From the NCBI RefSeq assembly GCF_013044505.1, contig NZ_JABERD010000065.1:1-47364 (forward strand): a DNA stretch of 47,364 nucleotides. Direction: 5' to 3'. Position 1 is the stretch's first letter. Each line of letters begins with the position of its first letter. Below, one piece after another: positions 24,923 through 31,832 of the stretch. This DNA comes from Streptomyces sp. S3(2020). GTDB taxonomy: Bacteria; Actinomycetota; Actinomycetes; Streptomycetales; Streptomycetaceae. The position numbers were made by a program, and so were the translations under genes. A model generated the notes under the pieces. It did no database searches, had not been told where the DNA came from, and saw only the letters and a list, made by a program, of their open reading frames with translations.

Positions 24923-26304
24923 CCACGGAGTTCGACCTCGGCAGACTCCTCGCCGAGCGCGGAGCCGAGCGCTACGAGCTGCACACGAAGTACCTGAACC
25001 ACCAGCTCCCGCGCATGCTGCACACCATCGGCTTCGACAAGGTCTACGAGCGGGCCGAGGGCGCGTACTTCTGGGACGCGGACGGCAACGACTACCTGGA
25101 CATGCTCGCCGGGTTCGGGGTGATGGGCCTGGGCCGTCATCACCCCGTCGTCCGCAAGGCGCTGCACGACGTCCTCGACGCCGGGCTCGCCGATCTCACC
25201 CGCTTCGACTGCCAGCCGCTGCCCGGGCTGCTGGCCGAGAAGCTCCTCGCGCACAGCCCGCACCTGGACCGGGTGTTCTTCGGCAACAGCGGTACGGAGG
25301 CCGTGGAGACCGCGCTGAAGTTCGCCCGGCGGGCCACCGGCAAGCCACGGGTCCTGTACTGCGACCACGCCTTCCACGGGCTCACCACGGGCTCGCTGTC
25401 GGTCAACGGCGAGGACGGCTTCCGTGACGGCTTCGCCCCGCTGCTGCCCGACACGGCCGTACCCCTCGGCGATCTCGACGCCCTGGCCGGGGAGTTGAGG
25501 AAGGGCGACGTGGCCGCCCTGATCGTCGAGCCCATCCAGGGCAAGGGCGTCCACGAGCCGCCGCCCGGCTATCTGCGGGCCGCCCAGGAACTGCTGCACC
25601 GGCACAAGGCGCTGCTCATCGCCGACGAGGTGCAGACGGGACTCGGCCGGACCGGCGACTTCTACGCCTACCAGCACGAGGACGGGGTCGAGCCGGACCT
25701 CGTCTGTGTGGCCAAGGCACTCTCCGGCGGCTATGTGCCGGTCGGCGCCACACTCGGCAAGGACTGGATCTTCAAGAAGGTGTTCTCCTCGATCGACCGC
25801 GTCCTGGTCCACTCGGCGAGCTTCGGGTCCAACGCGCAGGCCATGGCGGCCGGGCTCGCCGTGCTGTCCGTCATGGAGAACGAGCAGATCACCGCGAACG
25901 CCCGCGCCACCGGCGAGCTGCTCAAGAACCGGCTCGCGGCCCTGGTCGACAAGTACGAGCTGCTCGCCGACGTCCGCGGCCGGGGCCTGATGGTCGGCAT
26001 CGAGTTCGGCCGGCCCAAGTCGCTGGGGCTGCGCAGCCGCTGGACCATGCTCCAGGCCGCCCGCAAGGGGCTGTTCGCGCAGATGGTCGTCGTACCGCTG
26101 CTCCAGCGGCACCGGATCCTCACCCAGGTCTCCGGCGACCACCTGGAGGTGATCAAGCTGATCCCGCCGCTGACCGTCGGAGAACGGGAGGTGGACCGGT
26201 TCGTCGACGCCTTCACGGACATCATGGACGACGCGCACGGCGGGGGCGGGCTGATGTGGGACTTCGGGAAGACCCTGGTCAAGCAGGCGGTGGCCAACCG
26301 GTAG
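24919..26304 (+). CDS. hpnO: class III aminotransferase HpnO (aminobacteriohopanetriol synthesis)
   Basis: 461 residues, PLP fold type I. FFGNSGTEAVETALKFAR binds the PLP phosphate, IADEVQTGLGRTG carries the Asp that contacts the pyridine nitrogen, and the Schiff-base Lys is in VAKALSGGYVPVGATL near residue 265. Placed at the end of a complete hopanoid operon, it matches HpnO, which transaminates the C35 side chain to give aminobacteriohopanetriol, the main hopanoid reported from S. coelicolor. On sequence alone it could be taken for an acetylornithine- or ornithine-type enzyme. It overlaps dxs by 4 bp. Confidence 0.9.
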   Translation: MTTEFDLGRLLAERGAERYELHTKYLNHQLPRMLHTIGFDKVYERAEGAYFWDADGNDYLDMLAGFGVMGLGRHHPVVRKALHDVLDAGLADLTRFDCQPLPGLLAEKLLAHSPHLDRVFFGNSGTEAVETALKFARRATGKPRVLYCDHAFHGLTTGSLSVNGEDGFRDGFAPLLPDTAVPLGDLDALAGELRKGDVAALIVEPIQGKGVHEPPPGYLRAAQELLHRHKALLIADEVQTGLGRTGDFYAYQHEDGVEPDLVCVAKALSGGYVPVGATLGKDWIFKKVFSSIDRVLVHSASFGSNAQAMAAGLAVLSVMENEQITANARATGELLKNRLAALVDKYELLADVRGRGLMVGIEFGRPKSLGLRSRWTMLQAARKGLFAQMVVVPLLQRHRILTQVSGDHLEVIKLIPPLTVGEREVDRFVDAFTDIMDDAHGGGGLMWDFGKTLVKQAVANR

Positions 26305-26314
26305 CCAACGCGGT

Positions 26315-26349
26315 TTGCCTCTGAGGCAAGAAAATTGCCCTGGAGGCAA
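26315..26349. promoter_or_regulatory. tandem operator pair upstream of the XRE-cupin regulator
   Basis: Two 15-bp inverted repeats lie in tandem. TTGCCTCTGAGGCAA at 26315-26329 is perfect; TTGCCCTGGAGGCAA at 26335-26349 has intact outer arms. Their centres are exactly 20 bp apart, about two helical turns, so two dimers would sit on the same face of the DNA. They fill the gap between hpnO and the regulator gene and end 12-21 bp before its start codon. They probably mediate autorepression by the encoded XRE protein. Confidence 0.7.
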
Positions 26350-26370
26350 ATCTCGGGCTGAATGGAGAGC

Positions 26371-26982
26371 ATGAGCTCTCCGGAAGCCGAGCCGGCCGAC
26401 GTCCTGCCCGTCGTCGCGCCGCAGCTCCGGGCGCTGCGGCGCCGCGCCTCCCTCACCCTGGAGGCCGCGGCCCGTGCCGCCGGGCTGTCGCCCGCGCACC
26501 TCTCCCGGCTGGAGACCGGGCAGCGCCAGCCCTCGCTGCCGATGCTGCTCGCGCTCGCCCGTATCTACGGTACGACGGTTTCGGAGCTGCTCGGCGAGAC
26601 GGTCACCGAACGGGACGCCGTCGTGCGCGCCGCCGACATGGAACCGACCGCCGCCGGCGGCTGGACCTACTGGCAGGCCGGCTCGCCCGGCCGTGGCATG
26701 CAGGCGCTGCGCGTGCACGTCCCCCACGGCTCGCAGGGCGACATCGTGCGCGTCCACCCCGGCGAGGAGTGGCTGTACGTCCTCACGGGGCGGCTGAGGC
26801 TGCGCCTCGGCGACGCCACGCATCTGCTCGCCGCCGGCGACAGCGCGCACTTCGACTCGCTGACGCCGCACCGCATCGCGGCCCAGGACCCCGACGGGGT
26901 CGAGCTGCTCTTCGTCCACACCCTGTTGCAGAGCCCCACGGCCACGCTGTGCCTGGGCCCCACCCCTGGAGAGACGTCATGA
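26371..26982 (+). CDS. XRE-family regulator with C-terminal cupin domain
   Basis: 203 residues from ATG 26371; ATG 26362 is in frame and possible. The helix-turn-helix lies at about residues 15-70 (RALRRRASLTLEAAARAAG, SPAHLSRLETGQRQPSL). A cupin_2 barrel follows at about 105-190 (VHPGEEWLYVLTG, LAAGDSAHFDSLTPHRI), which in this family senses a small ligand. The tandem palindromes directly upstream argue for autoregulation. It overlaps the small membrane-protein gene by ATGA, so the two are a unit. This pair closes the hopanoid locus and may respond to a metabolite linked to it; the ligand is unknown. Confidence 0.92.
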   Translation: MSSPEAEPADVLPVVAPQLRALRRRASLTLEAAARAAGLSPAHLSRLETGQRQPSLPMLLALARIYGTTVSELLGETVTERDAVVRAADMEPTAAGGWTYWQAGSPGRGMQALRVHVPHGSQGDIVRVHPGEEWLYVLTGRLRLRLGDATHLLAAGDSAHFDSLTPHRIAAQDPDGVELLFVHTLLQSPTATLCLGPTPGETS

Positions 26983-27101
26983 AGCACACGGAGGAGAAGA
27001 TCCCGCGCGGCGTCTGGGTGCGGCTGCTCATCTACATCGCGGTGGGGCATGTCTTCGCGGCCTTCATCTACCTGCTGTTCGAGCTCGGCGCCCAGCAGTA
27101 G
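26979..27101 (+). CDS. small single-span membrane protein (DUF6126-like)
   Basis: 40 residues. MKHTEEKIPRGVWVRL forms a charged cytosolic lead, then one hydrophobic helix (LIYIAVGHVFAAFIYLLF) and a short tail ELGAQQ. The ATG overlaps the stop of the XRE-cupin gene (ATGA 26979-26982), so translation is coupled, and GGAGAGACGTC lies upstream. The sequence matches my memory of the DUF6126 family of actinomycete mini-proteins found next to such regulators. A role as the target or sensor partner of the regulator is plausible but unproven. Confidence 0.8.
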   Translation: MKHTEEKIPRGVWVRLLIYIAVGHVFAAFIYLLFELGAQQ

Positions 27102-27115
27102 AACCCGCGCCGGCC

Positions 27116-27913
27116 TCAGTCGAGGAGCCGCTCGCGCAGCCGCTCCCGGAGCCGGGGCGTGAGGCCGAGGCCCTGCTCCAGGTAGGTGTCGACGCCGCCC
27201 CAGGTCTCCTCGATCGTCTCGAACGCGGCCTGGAGGTACTCGGCGCGCGCGTCGAAGAGGGGGCCGAGCAGCTCCATCACCTCGGGGGAGTAGGCGGCGG
27301 TGGACTTGCTGCTGCGGCTCACCTTGTAGCGGCGGTGCTTGGCGTTCGACTCCAGGTAGTCCGCGACGATCGCGTCCCGCTCCACGCCGAGGGCGAGCAG
27401 CGTCACGGCGATGGACAGGCCCGCACGGTCCTTGCCCGCGGCGCAGTGCATCAGCGCGGGGACGCTCTCCTCGGCGAGGGAGTGCAGGACGCGGGAGTGC
27501 TCGTCGGTGCGCTCCTTCACGATCTTGCGGTACGAGGCGATCATCCGGTTCGCCGCCTTGCCGTCGCCGAGGATCTCGCGCAGCTGTTCGATCTCGCCGT
27601 CCCGGACCATCTTCCAGAACTCCGAGCCGTCCGCCGGGTCGCTCAGCGGGAGGTTCACATTGCGCACGCCCGGCAGCTCGACGTCGGGGCCCTCCAGCTT
27701 CTGGTCCGACGCGTTGCGGAAGTCGAAGATCGTGTGCAGCCCCAGGGAGGAGAGGAACGCGGCGTCCTCGTCGGTCGCGTGCGCCAGGTGACCGCTGCGG
27801 AACAGCACTCCGTACCGTACCCGCCGTCCGTCCACCGTCGGCAGGCCGCCGACATCCCGGAAGTTGCGGACTCCGGCCAGCTCGGGCTCGGTCGACGGGA
27901 TCTGCTGCGTCAC
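27116..27913 (-). CDS. tyrosine-protein phosphatase (Tyr_phosphatase3 family)
   Basis: 265 residues. The P-loop HCAAGKDRAG (Cys near residue 158) is the HCxxGKDRxG form found in bacterial dual-specificity/lipid phosphatases of the MptpB/Tyr_phosphatase3 group. The N-terminal GVRNFRDVGG and YGVLFRSGHL are also diagnostic. It acts on phosphotyrosine or phosphoinositides in characterised relatives; the substrate here is unknown. GTG 27913 follows GGAGGAGCCCCC. The gene converges with the DUF6126-like gene (14 bp apart) and is divergent from the alpha-galactosidase. Confidence 0.92.
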   Translation of the reverse strand: MTQQIPSTEPELAGVRNFRDVGGLPTVDGRRVRYGVLFRSGHLAHATDEDAAFLSSLGLHTIFDFRNASDQKLEGPDVELPGVRNVNLPLSDPADGSEFWKMVRDGEIEQLREILGDGKAANRMIASYRKIVKERTDEHSRVLHSLAEESVPALMHCAAGKDRAGLSIAVTLLALGVERDAIVADYLESNAKHRRYKVSRSSKSTAAYSPEVMELLGPLFDARAEYLQAAFETIEETWGGVDTYLEQGLGLTPRLRERLRERLLD

Positions 27914-28083
27914 GGGGGCTCCTCCGGGCCGGTCCCGCCGCCACGGCACGTCAGCGGGCACTTCCACGACGATACGACATCGGTTCCTGGGGCAATCAGT
28001 TGTCCACAGGCGTTGCACCCGGGGCTCGCGGCCGTTGATGATGTTGGCAGTTGAGCGCACCTGTTTGTATCTGTGAGGATTTG

Positions 28084-30168
28084 ATGCTGGAGATCTCCGA
28101 AACCGGCCGTACCTGGCTTCTCTCCGGGCCTGCCAGCAGTTATGCCGTCCACCTCACCGCGGACGACGTCCTGCTCCACCTCCACTGGGGCTCGAGAATC
28201 GAGCTCGCCGACGCCGAGGAGCTCGCCGGCCGCCCCCTGCCCGCCGAACGCGGCTTCGAGTCACCGATCGACGGCCGCGAGGAGTACCCCGTCGAGGGCG
28301 GCCCCCGCTTCGTGCGGCCCGCGCTGTCGGTGCGCACCGACGAGCGGCGCGGCACCGAGTGGAGCTTCGAGTCGTACGAGACCTCCGGCGACACGGAGGG
28401 CGACGAGCTGCGGCTCCGGTTCCGTGACGGCGGGCTGGCGATCACCCTGCACTACCGGATGCGCGGTGATGCGGTGGAGCGCTGGGTGGCCCTGGACAAC
28501 GAGGGGCCCGAGGCCGTGGAGCTGCTGCGCGCCGACTCCGCCACCTGGACCCTGCCCGACCGCGAGGACTGGCGGCTCTCCCACCTGCACGGCCGCTGGG
28601 CCGCCGAGTCCCGGCTGACCAGCGCGCCGATCACCTACGGCGAGAAGGTCATCGGCAGCCGCCGCGGGCACACCGGGCACCAGTACCTGCCGTGGGTGGC
28701 GCTGGACACGGACGCCACCGAGGAGCGCGGCGAGGTCTACGGCTGCGCCCTCGGCTGGTCGGGCTCCTGGCGGATCGCCGTGGCCCAACTCTCCGACGCG
28801 CGCGTGCAGATCACCGGCGGGGTCGGACACGACGAGTCGGGTCTGCTGCGGCTGGCGGCGGGGGAGTCCTTCACGACGCCCGTCTTCGCCGGCCTGTGGA
28901 GCGACGGCGGCTTCGGCGGGGCGAGCCGGGCCTGGCACGCGTACCAGCGGGCGTACGTCATCCCGGACGCCGACCGGGACCGGCCCGTCCTGTTCAACTC
29001 CTGGGAGGCCACCGAGTTCGACATCTCCGAGGAGCAGCAGGGCACCCTCGCCCGGCGGGCCGCGGCGATCGGCGTCGAACTGTTCGTGGTCGACGACGGC
29101 TGGTTCGGTGCCCGCACCAGCGACCGCGCGGGCCTCGGCGACTGGACGCCCAACCGCGACCGCTTCCCGGGCGGCCTGAAGCCGCTGGCCGACTACGTGC
29201 ACGCGCTCGGCATGCAGTTCGGCATCTGGGTCGAGCCCGAGATGGTCAACGCGGACAGCGACCTGTATCGGGCACACCCGGACTGGGTGCAGTACCAGCC
29301 GGGACGAAAGCGGACGGAATTCCGCAATCAGCTCGTACTCAACCTCGCGCGCGAGGACGTCCAGGAGTACCTCTGGAACTACCTGGACACGCTCCTGACC
29401 AGCACCCCGATCGACTATGTGAAGTGGGACTTCAACCGCAGCTTCACCGACGCCGGCTGGCCGGTCGAGCCCTATCCGCAGCGGCTCTGGACCGGCCATG
29501 TGCACGCCTTCTACGCCCTGTTGGACCGGCTGCGCGCCGCCCACCCGGGCGTCGCCTTCGAGTCCTGCTCGGGCGGGGGCGGCCGTATCGACCTCGGTGT
29601 CATGAGCCGCACGGACCAGGTGTGGACCTCCGACAACACCGATCCGCTCGACCGGCTCGCCATCCAGCACGGCTTCGGTCAGATCCACCCCGCGCGCGTG
29701 ATGGCCGCCTGGGTGACCGACAGCCCGAACGCCATGCTCAACGGCCGGGTCAGCTCGCTGCGCTTCCGGTTCGTCAGCGCCATGGCCGGGGTGCTCGGCG
29801 TCGGCGGCGACCTCACGCAGTGGAGTGAGGAGGAGCTCGCGGAGGCCCGTGAGTGGGTGGAGCTCTACAAGGAGATCCGGCCCGTGGTGCAGCGCGGTGA
29901 CCTCCACCGGCTGCGGCCGCCGCAGGGCGGGCTCAGCGCCGTCCAGTACGTCCTCGGGGACGAGACCGTCGTCCTCGCCTGGCTCCAGGCGCAGAGCTAC
30001 GGCGAGCCCGTACCGGCGCTGCGGCTGCGCGGACTCGACCCGACAGCGTCGTACGAATGCCTCGAAACGGGCGAAGTTCACAGGGGTGCCGTATTGCTGC
30101 ATCACGGACTTCGTGTCGGATTGCGCGGCGACCTGGATGCGGCAGTTCTCCGGCTGCGCCGCATCTGA
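28084..30168 (+). CDS. alpha-galactosidase, glycoside hydrolase family 36
   Basis: 694 residues, typical for bacterial GH36. An N-terminal beta-supersandwich of about 320 residues leads into a TIM barrel. The catalytic nucleophile is in YVKWDFNRS near residue 455, and the acid/base in WTSDNTDPLDRL near residue 520. FNSWEATEFDISEEQQ and VVDDGWFGAR mark the barrel start. There is no signal peptide, so it acts in the cytosol on imported alpha-galactosides such as melibiose or raffinose fragments. ATG 28084 has GAGGA 4 nt upstream. No transporter or regulator gene is adjacent. Confidence 0.95.
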   Translation: MLEISETGRTWLLSGPASSYAVHLTADDVLLHLHWGSRIELADAEELAGRPLPAERGFESPIDGREEYPVEGGPRFVRPALSVRTDERRGTEWSFESYETSGDTEGDELRLRFRDGGLAITLHYRMRGDAVERWVALDNEGPEAVELLRADSATWTLPDREDWRLSHLHGRWAAESRLTSAPITYGEKVIGSRRGHTGHQYLPWVALDTDATEERGEVYGCALGWSGSWRIAVAQLSDARVQITGGVGHDESGLLRLAAGESFTTPVFAGLWSDGGFGGASRAWHAYQRAYVIPDADRDRPVLFNSWEATEFDISEEQQGTLARRAAAIGVELFVVDDGWFGARTSDRAGLGDWTPNRDRFPGGLKPLADYVHALGMQFGIWVEPEMVNADSDLYRAHPDWVQYQPGRKRTEFRNQLVLNLAREDVQEYLWNYLDTLLTSTPIDYVKWDFNRSFTDAGWPVEPYPQRLWTGHVHAFYALLDRLRAAHPGVAFESCSGGGGRIDLGVMSRTDQVWTSDNTDPLDRLAIQHGFGQIHPARVMAAWVTDSPNAMLNGRVSSLRFRFVSAMAGVLGVGGDLTQWSEEELAEAREWVELYKEIRPVVQRGDLHRLRPPQGGLSAVQYVLGDETVVLAWLQAQSYGEPVPALRLRGLDPTASYECLETGEVHRGAVLLHHGLRVGLRGDLDAAVLRLRRI

Positions 30169-30469
30169 GCCGTCTGTCCGAATTGGTGCCTTCCTCATCC
30201 TTCATTCCAACTCGCTCTGGAATAAGGGAAGCTGTGAATGTGCCACGTGAGGAGCGTCATAGCCGTGACCGTGCGTCGCCCGTCATGTTCACGTAATTCC
30301 CGTTCTTTTCCAGGGGTTTTGCATGGCGGGAGGCGTGCGCAATTCACGCAGGGTGACCGGTAATTCTCACAGCGGACCAAGAGGAACGCATTCACCTGGA
30401 ACCTCTCACTTGTCCCTTTGCGTCTTGCTCGCTTACGTTCGCCATCAATCCGGACGGACGCCCAATCCT
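30169..30469. other. non-coding region 3' of the alpha-galactosidase gene
   Basis: About 300 bp without a convincing gene, AT-richer than the surrounding coding DNA. It holds a weak hairpin (ATTCCA-N8-TGGAAT, 30204-30223) that may end the alpha-galactosidase transcript. It must also contain the promoter of the riboswitch transcript that follows, but I could not locate -35/-10 boxes reliably. Confidence 0.4.
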
Positions 30470-30630
30470 GCCGCCGCCCGGGGACCGCACAACTCACCCG
30501 TGAACGGCAGGAGCGGGGGACCCACAGGTACAACCGCCTGTTCCGGTCTCCGGAACGGCTAGGGGTTAAGTCGCACCTCGGTGCGACCGGGCATCTCCAG
30601 TCCGAACCCGACAGCTCACCTCGCAGGCGC
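30470..30630 (+). promoter_or_regulatory. ydaO/yuaA-type c-di-AMP riboswitch
   Basis: The leader of the LysM/M23 gene contains the conserved blocks of the ydaO aptamer in order. These are GGCAGGAGCGGGGGACCCA near 30506-30524, AGGGGTTAAG near 30561, a variable hairpin (TCGCACC / GGTGCGA, 30571-30587), GGGCATCTCCAG, and the diagnostic 3' block CCGAACCCGACAGCTCACC followed by TCGCAGGCG. This class binds cyclic di-AMP and in Streptomyces precedes cell-wall hydrolase genes such as rpfA. It ends about 15 bp before the ribosome-binding site. The exact ends and the expression platform are not resolved. Confidence 0.88.
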
Positions 30631-30646
30631 CGGAGAGGAATTCGCC

Positions 30647-31618
30647 ATGCCCGCGAAGGGTAAGCACCGCCGTCCGAAGGCCCAGCGCCTCACCCGCTCG
30701 ATCGCCGTCGCCGGCACCGGTGGCGCCGCACTCGCCCTCCCGCTGATGGGTGCCGCAGGCGCCCACGCGGCCACCCCGCAATCCGTTTCGGAAAAGGCCG
30801 TCCAGTCCCTTCCGGTCGCCGAGAAGACGGCCACCGAGAAGAAGGCCGCGGAGAAGAAGAGCGCCGCGAACACCGCGACCGTGCACACCTATTCGGTGCG
30901 GTCCGGTGACTACCTCTCGAAGATCGCCGACGAGCAGAACGTCACCGGCGGCTGGAAGAAGCTCTACTCGGACAACCGCGAGGCCGTCGGCTCCGACCCG
31001 TCGCTGATCCACCCCGGTCTGAAGCTCACCATCGGCAAGAAGGCCGCGGCGAGCACGGAGAAGTCGACGGAGGCGCGGAAGTCGACGGACACGCAGAAGT
31101 CCTCTTCGTCCGACTCGTCCGCCTCTGACTCGTCCACCTCCGACTCGTCCTCGTCGAACACGACGACCACGACCCAGAGCAGCGATACGACCGGCACCAG
31201 CAGCTCCAGCGGCTTCACCCTCCCCGTCGCCGGCGCCACCGTCGGTACCCCGTACCGCATGGCCGGCAGCATGTGGTCCAGCGGCTACCACACGGGCGTC
31301 GACTTCGTCGTCCCGACCGGTACCTCGCTCAAGGCCGTGGGCGCGGGTACCGTCGTCTCCGCCGGCTGGGGCGGCGCGTACGGCAACCAGGTCGTCATCA
31401 AGCTGGCCGACGGCTACTACGCCCAGTACGCCCACCTGTCCTCGCTCTCGGTCTCGTCCGGCCAGACCGTCACCGAGGGCCAGCAGGTCGGCCTCTCCGG
31501 CGCGACCGGCAATGTGACCGGTCCGCACCTCCACTTCGAGATCCGCACCACGCCGGACTACGGCTCGGACGTGGACCCGGTCGCCTACCTCCGCGCGAAG
31601 GGCGTCTCCGTCGGCTGA
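30647..31618 (+). CDS. secreted LysM/M23 cell-wall peptidase
   Basis: 323 residues. The basic N-terminus and hydrophobic core (TRSIAVAGTGGAALALPLMG) form a signal peptide cleaved after AGAHA. A LysM domain follows at about 85-135 (HTYSVRSGDYLSKIADEQN). A Ser/Thr/Asp-rich linker covers about 140-190. The C-terminal M23 zinc endopeptidase has ligands in YHTGVDF and GPHLHFEI. It should cut peptide cross-bridges in peptidoglycan outside the cell. ATG 30647 follows GGAGAGGA. Expression is expected to be controlled by the c-di-AMP riboswitch in its leader, linking wall remodelling to osmotic or developmental signalling. Confidence 0.94.
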   Translation: MPAKGKHRRPKAQRLTRSIAVAGTGGAALALPLMGAAGAHAATPQSVSEKAVQSLPVAEKTATEKKAAEKKSAANTATVHTYSVRSGDYLSKIADEQNVTGGWKKLYSDNREAVGSDPSLIHPGLKLTIGKKAAASTEKSTEARKSTDTQKSSSSDSSASDSSTSDSSSSNTTTTTQSSDTTGTSSSSGFTLPVAGATVGTPYRMAGSMWSSGYHTGVDFVVPTGTSLKAVGAGTVVSAGWGGAYGNQVVIKLADGYYAQYAHLSSLSVSSGQTVTEGQQVGLSGATGNVTGPHLHFEIRTTPDYGSDVDPVAYLRAKGVSVG

Positions 31619-31635
31619 CGCCCTCCCCCCTGTGC

Positions 31636-31677
31636 CACCGAAGGCCGGACCCCGATCCCCGGGTCCGGCCTTCGGTG
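31636..31677 (+). terminator. terminator of the LysM/M23 peptidase gene
   Basis: A perfect 17-bp inverted repeat (CACCGAAGGCCGGACCC / GGGTCCGGCCTTCGGTG) with an 8-nt loop begins 18 bp after the stop and is followed by a moderately T-rich stretch. It isolates the peptidase gene from the rhamnogalacturonan operon. Confidence 0.88.
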
Positions 31678-31795
31678 TTGGTCCGTCCCTGTTCGGTCTT
31701 GCGGGTTCATGATCAACGTGTTGCGTTCTTGTGGCACGGCTGTCCAAAGCGTCGACAGCGAGGGGAGGGTGGGGACACAGTGATCTCCGAAGCGA

Positions 31796-31809
31796 TGCAA
31801 GCGCTTTCT
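31796..31809. promoter_or_regulatory. LacI-family/cre-like operator upstream of the rhamnogalacturonan operon
   Basis: TGCAAGCGCTTTCT, centred on the palindrome AAGCGCTT, closely fits the LacI-family consensus TGNAANCGNTTNCA. It lies 23 bp before the first start codon of the operon, where a bound repressor would block transcription. No LacI gene is present in the window, so the regulator is encoded elsewhere. Confidence 0.55.
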
Positions 31810-31832
31810 ATCCGCATCATCCGGAGGTCCCC

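Noticed and set aside
23815..26919. 1034-codon open frame on the minus strand opposite dxs, hpnO and the XRE-cupin gene
   Set aside because: It mirrors the strong codon bias of the real + strand genes and has no recognisable motif or ribosome-binding site.
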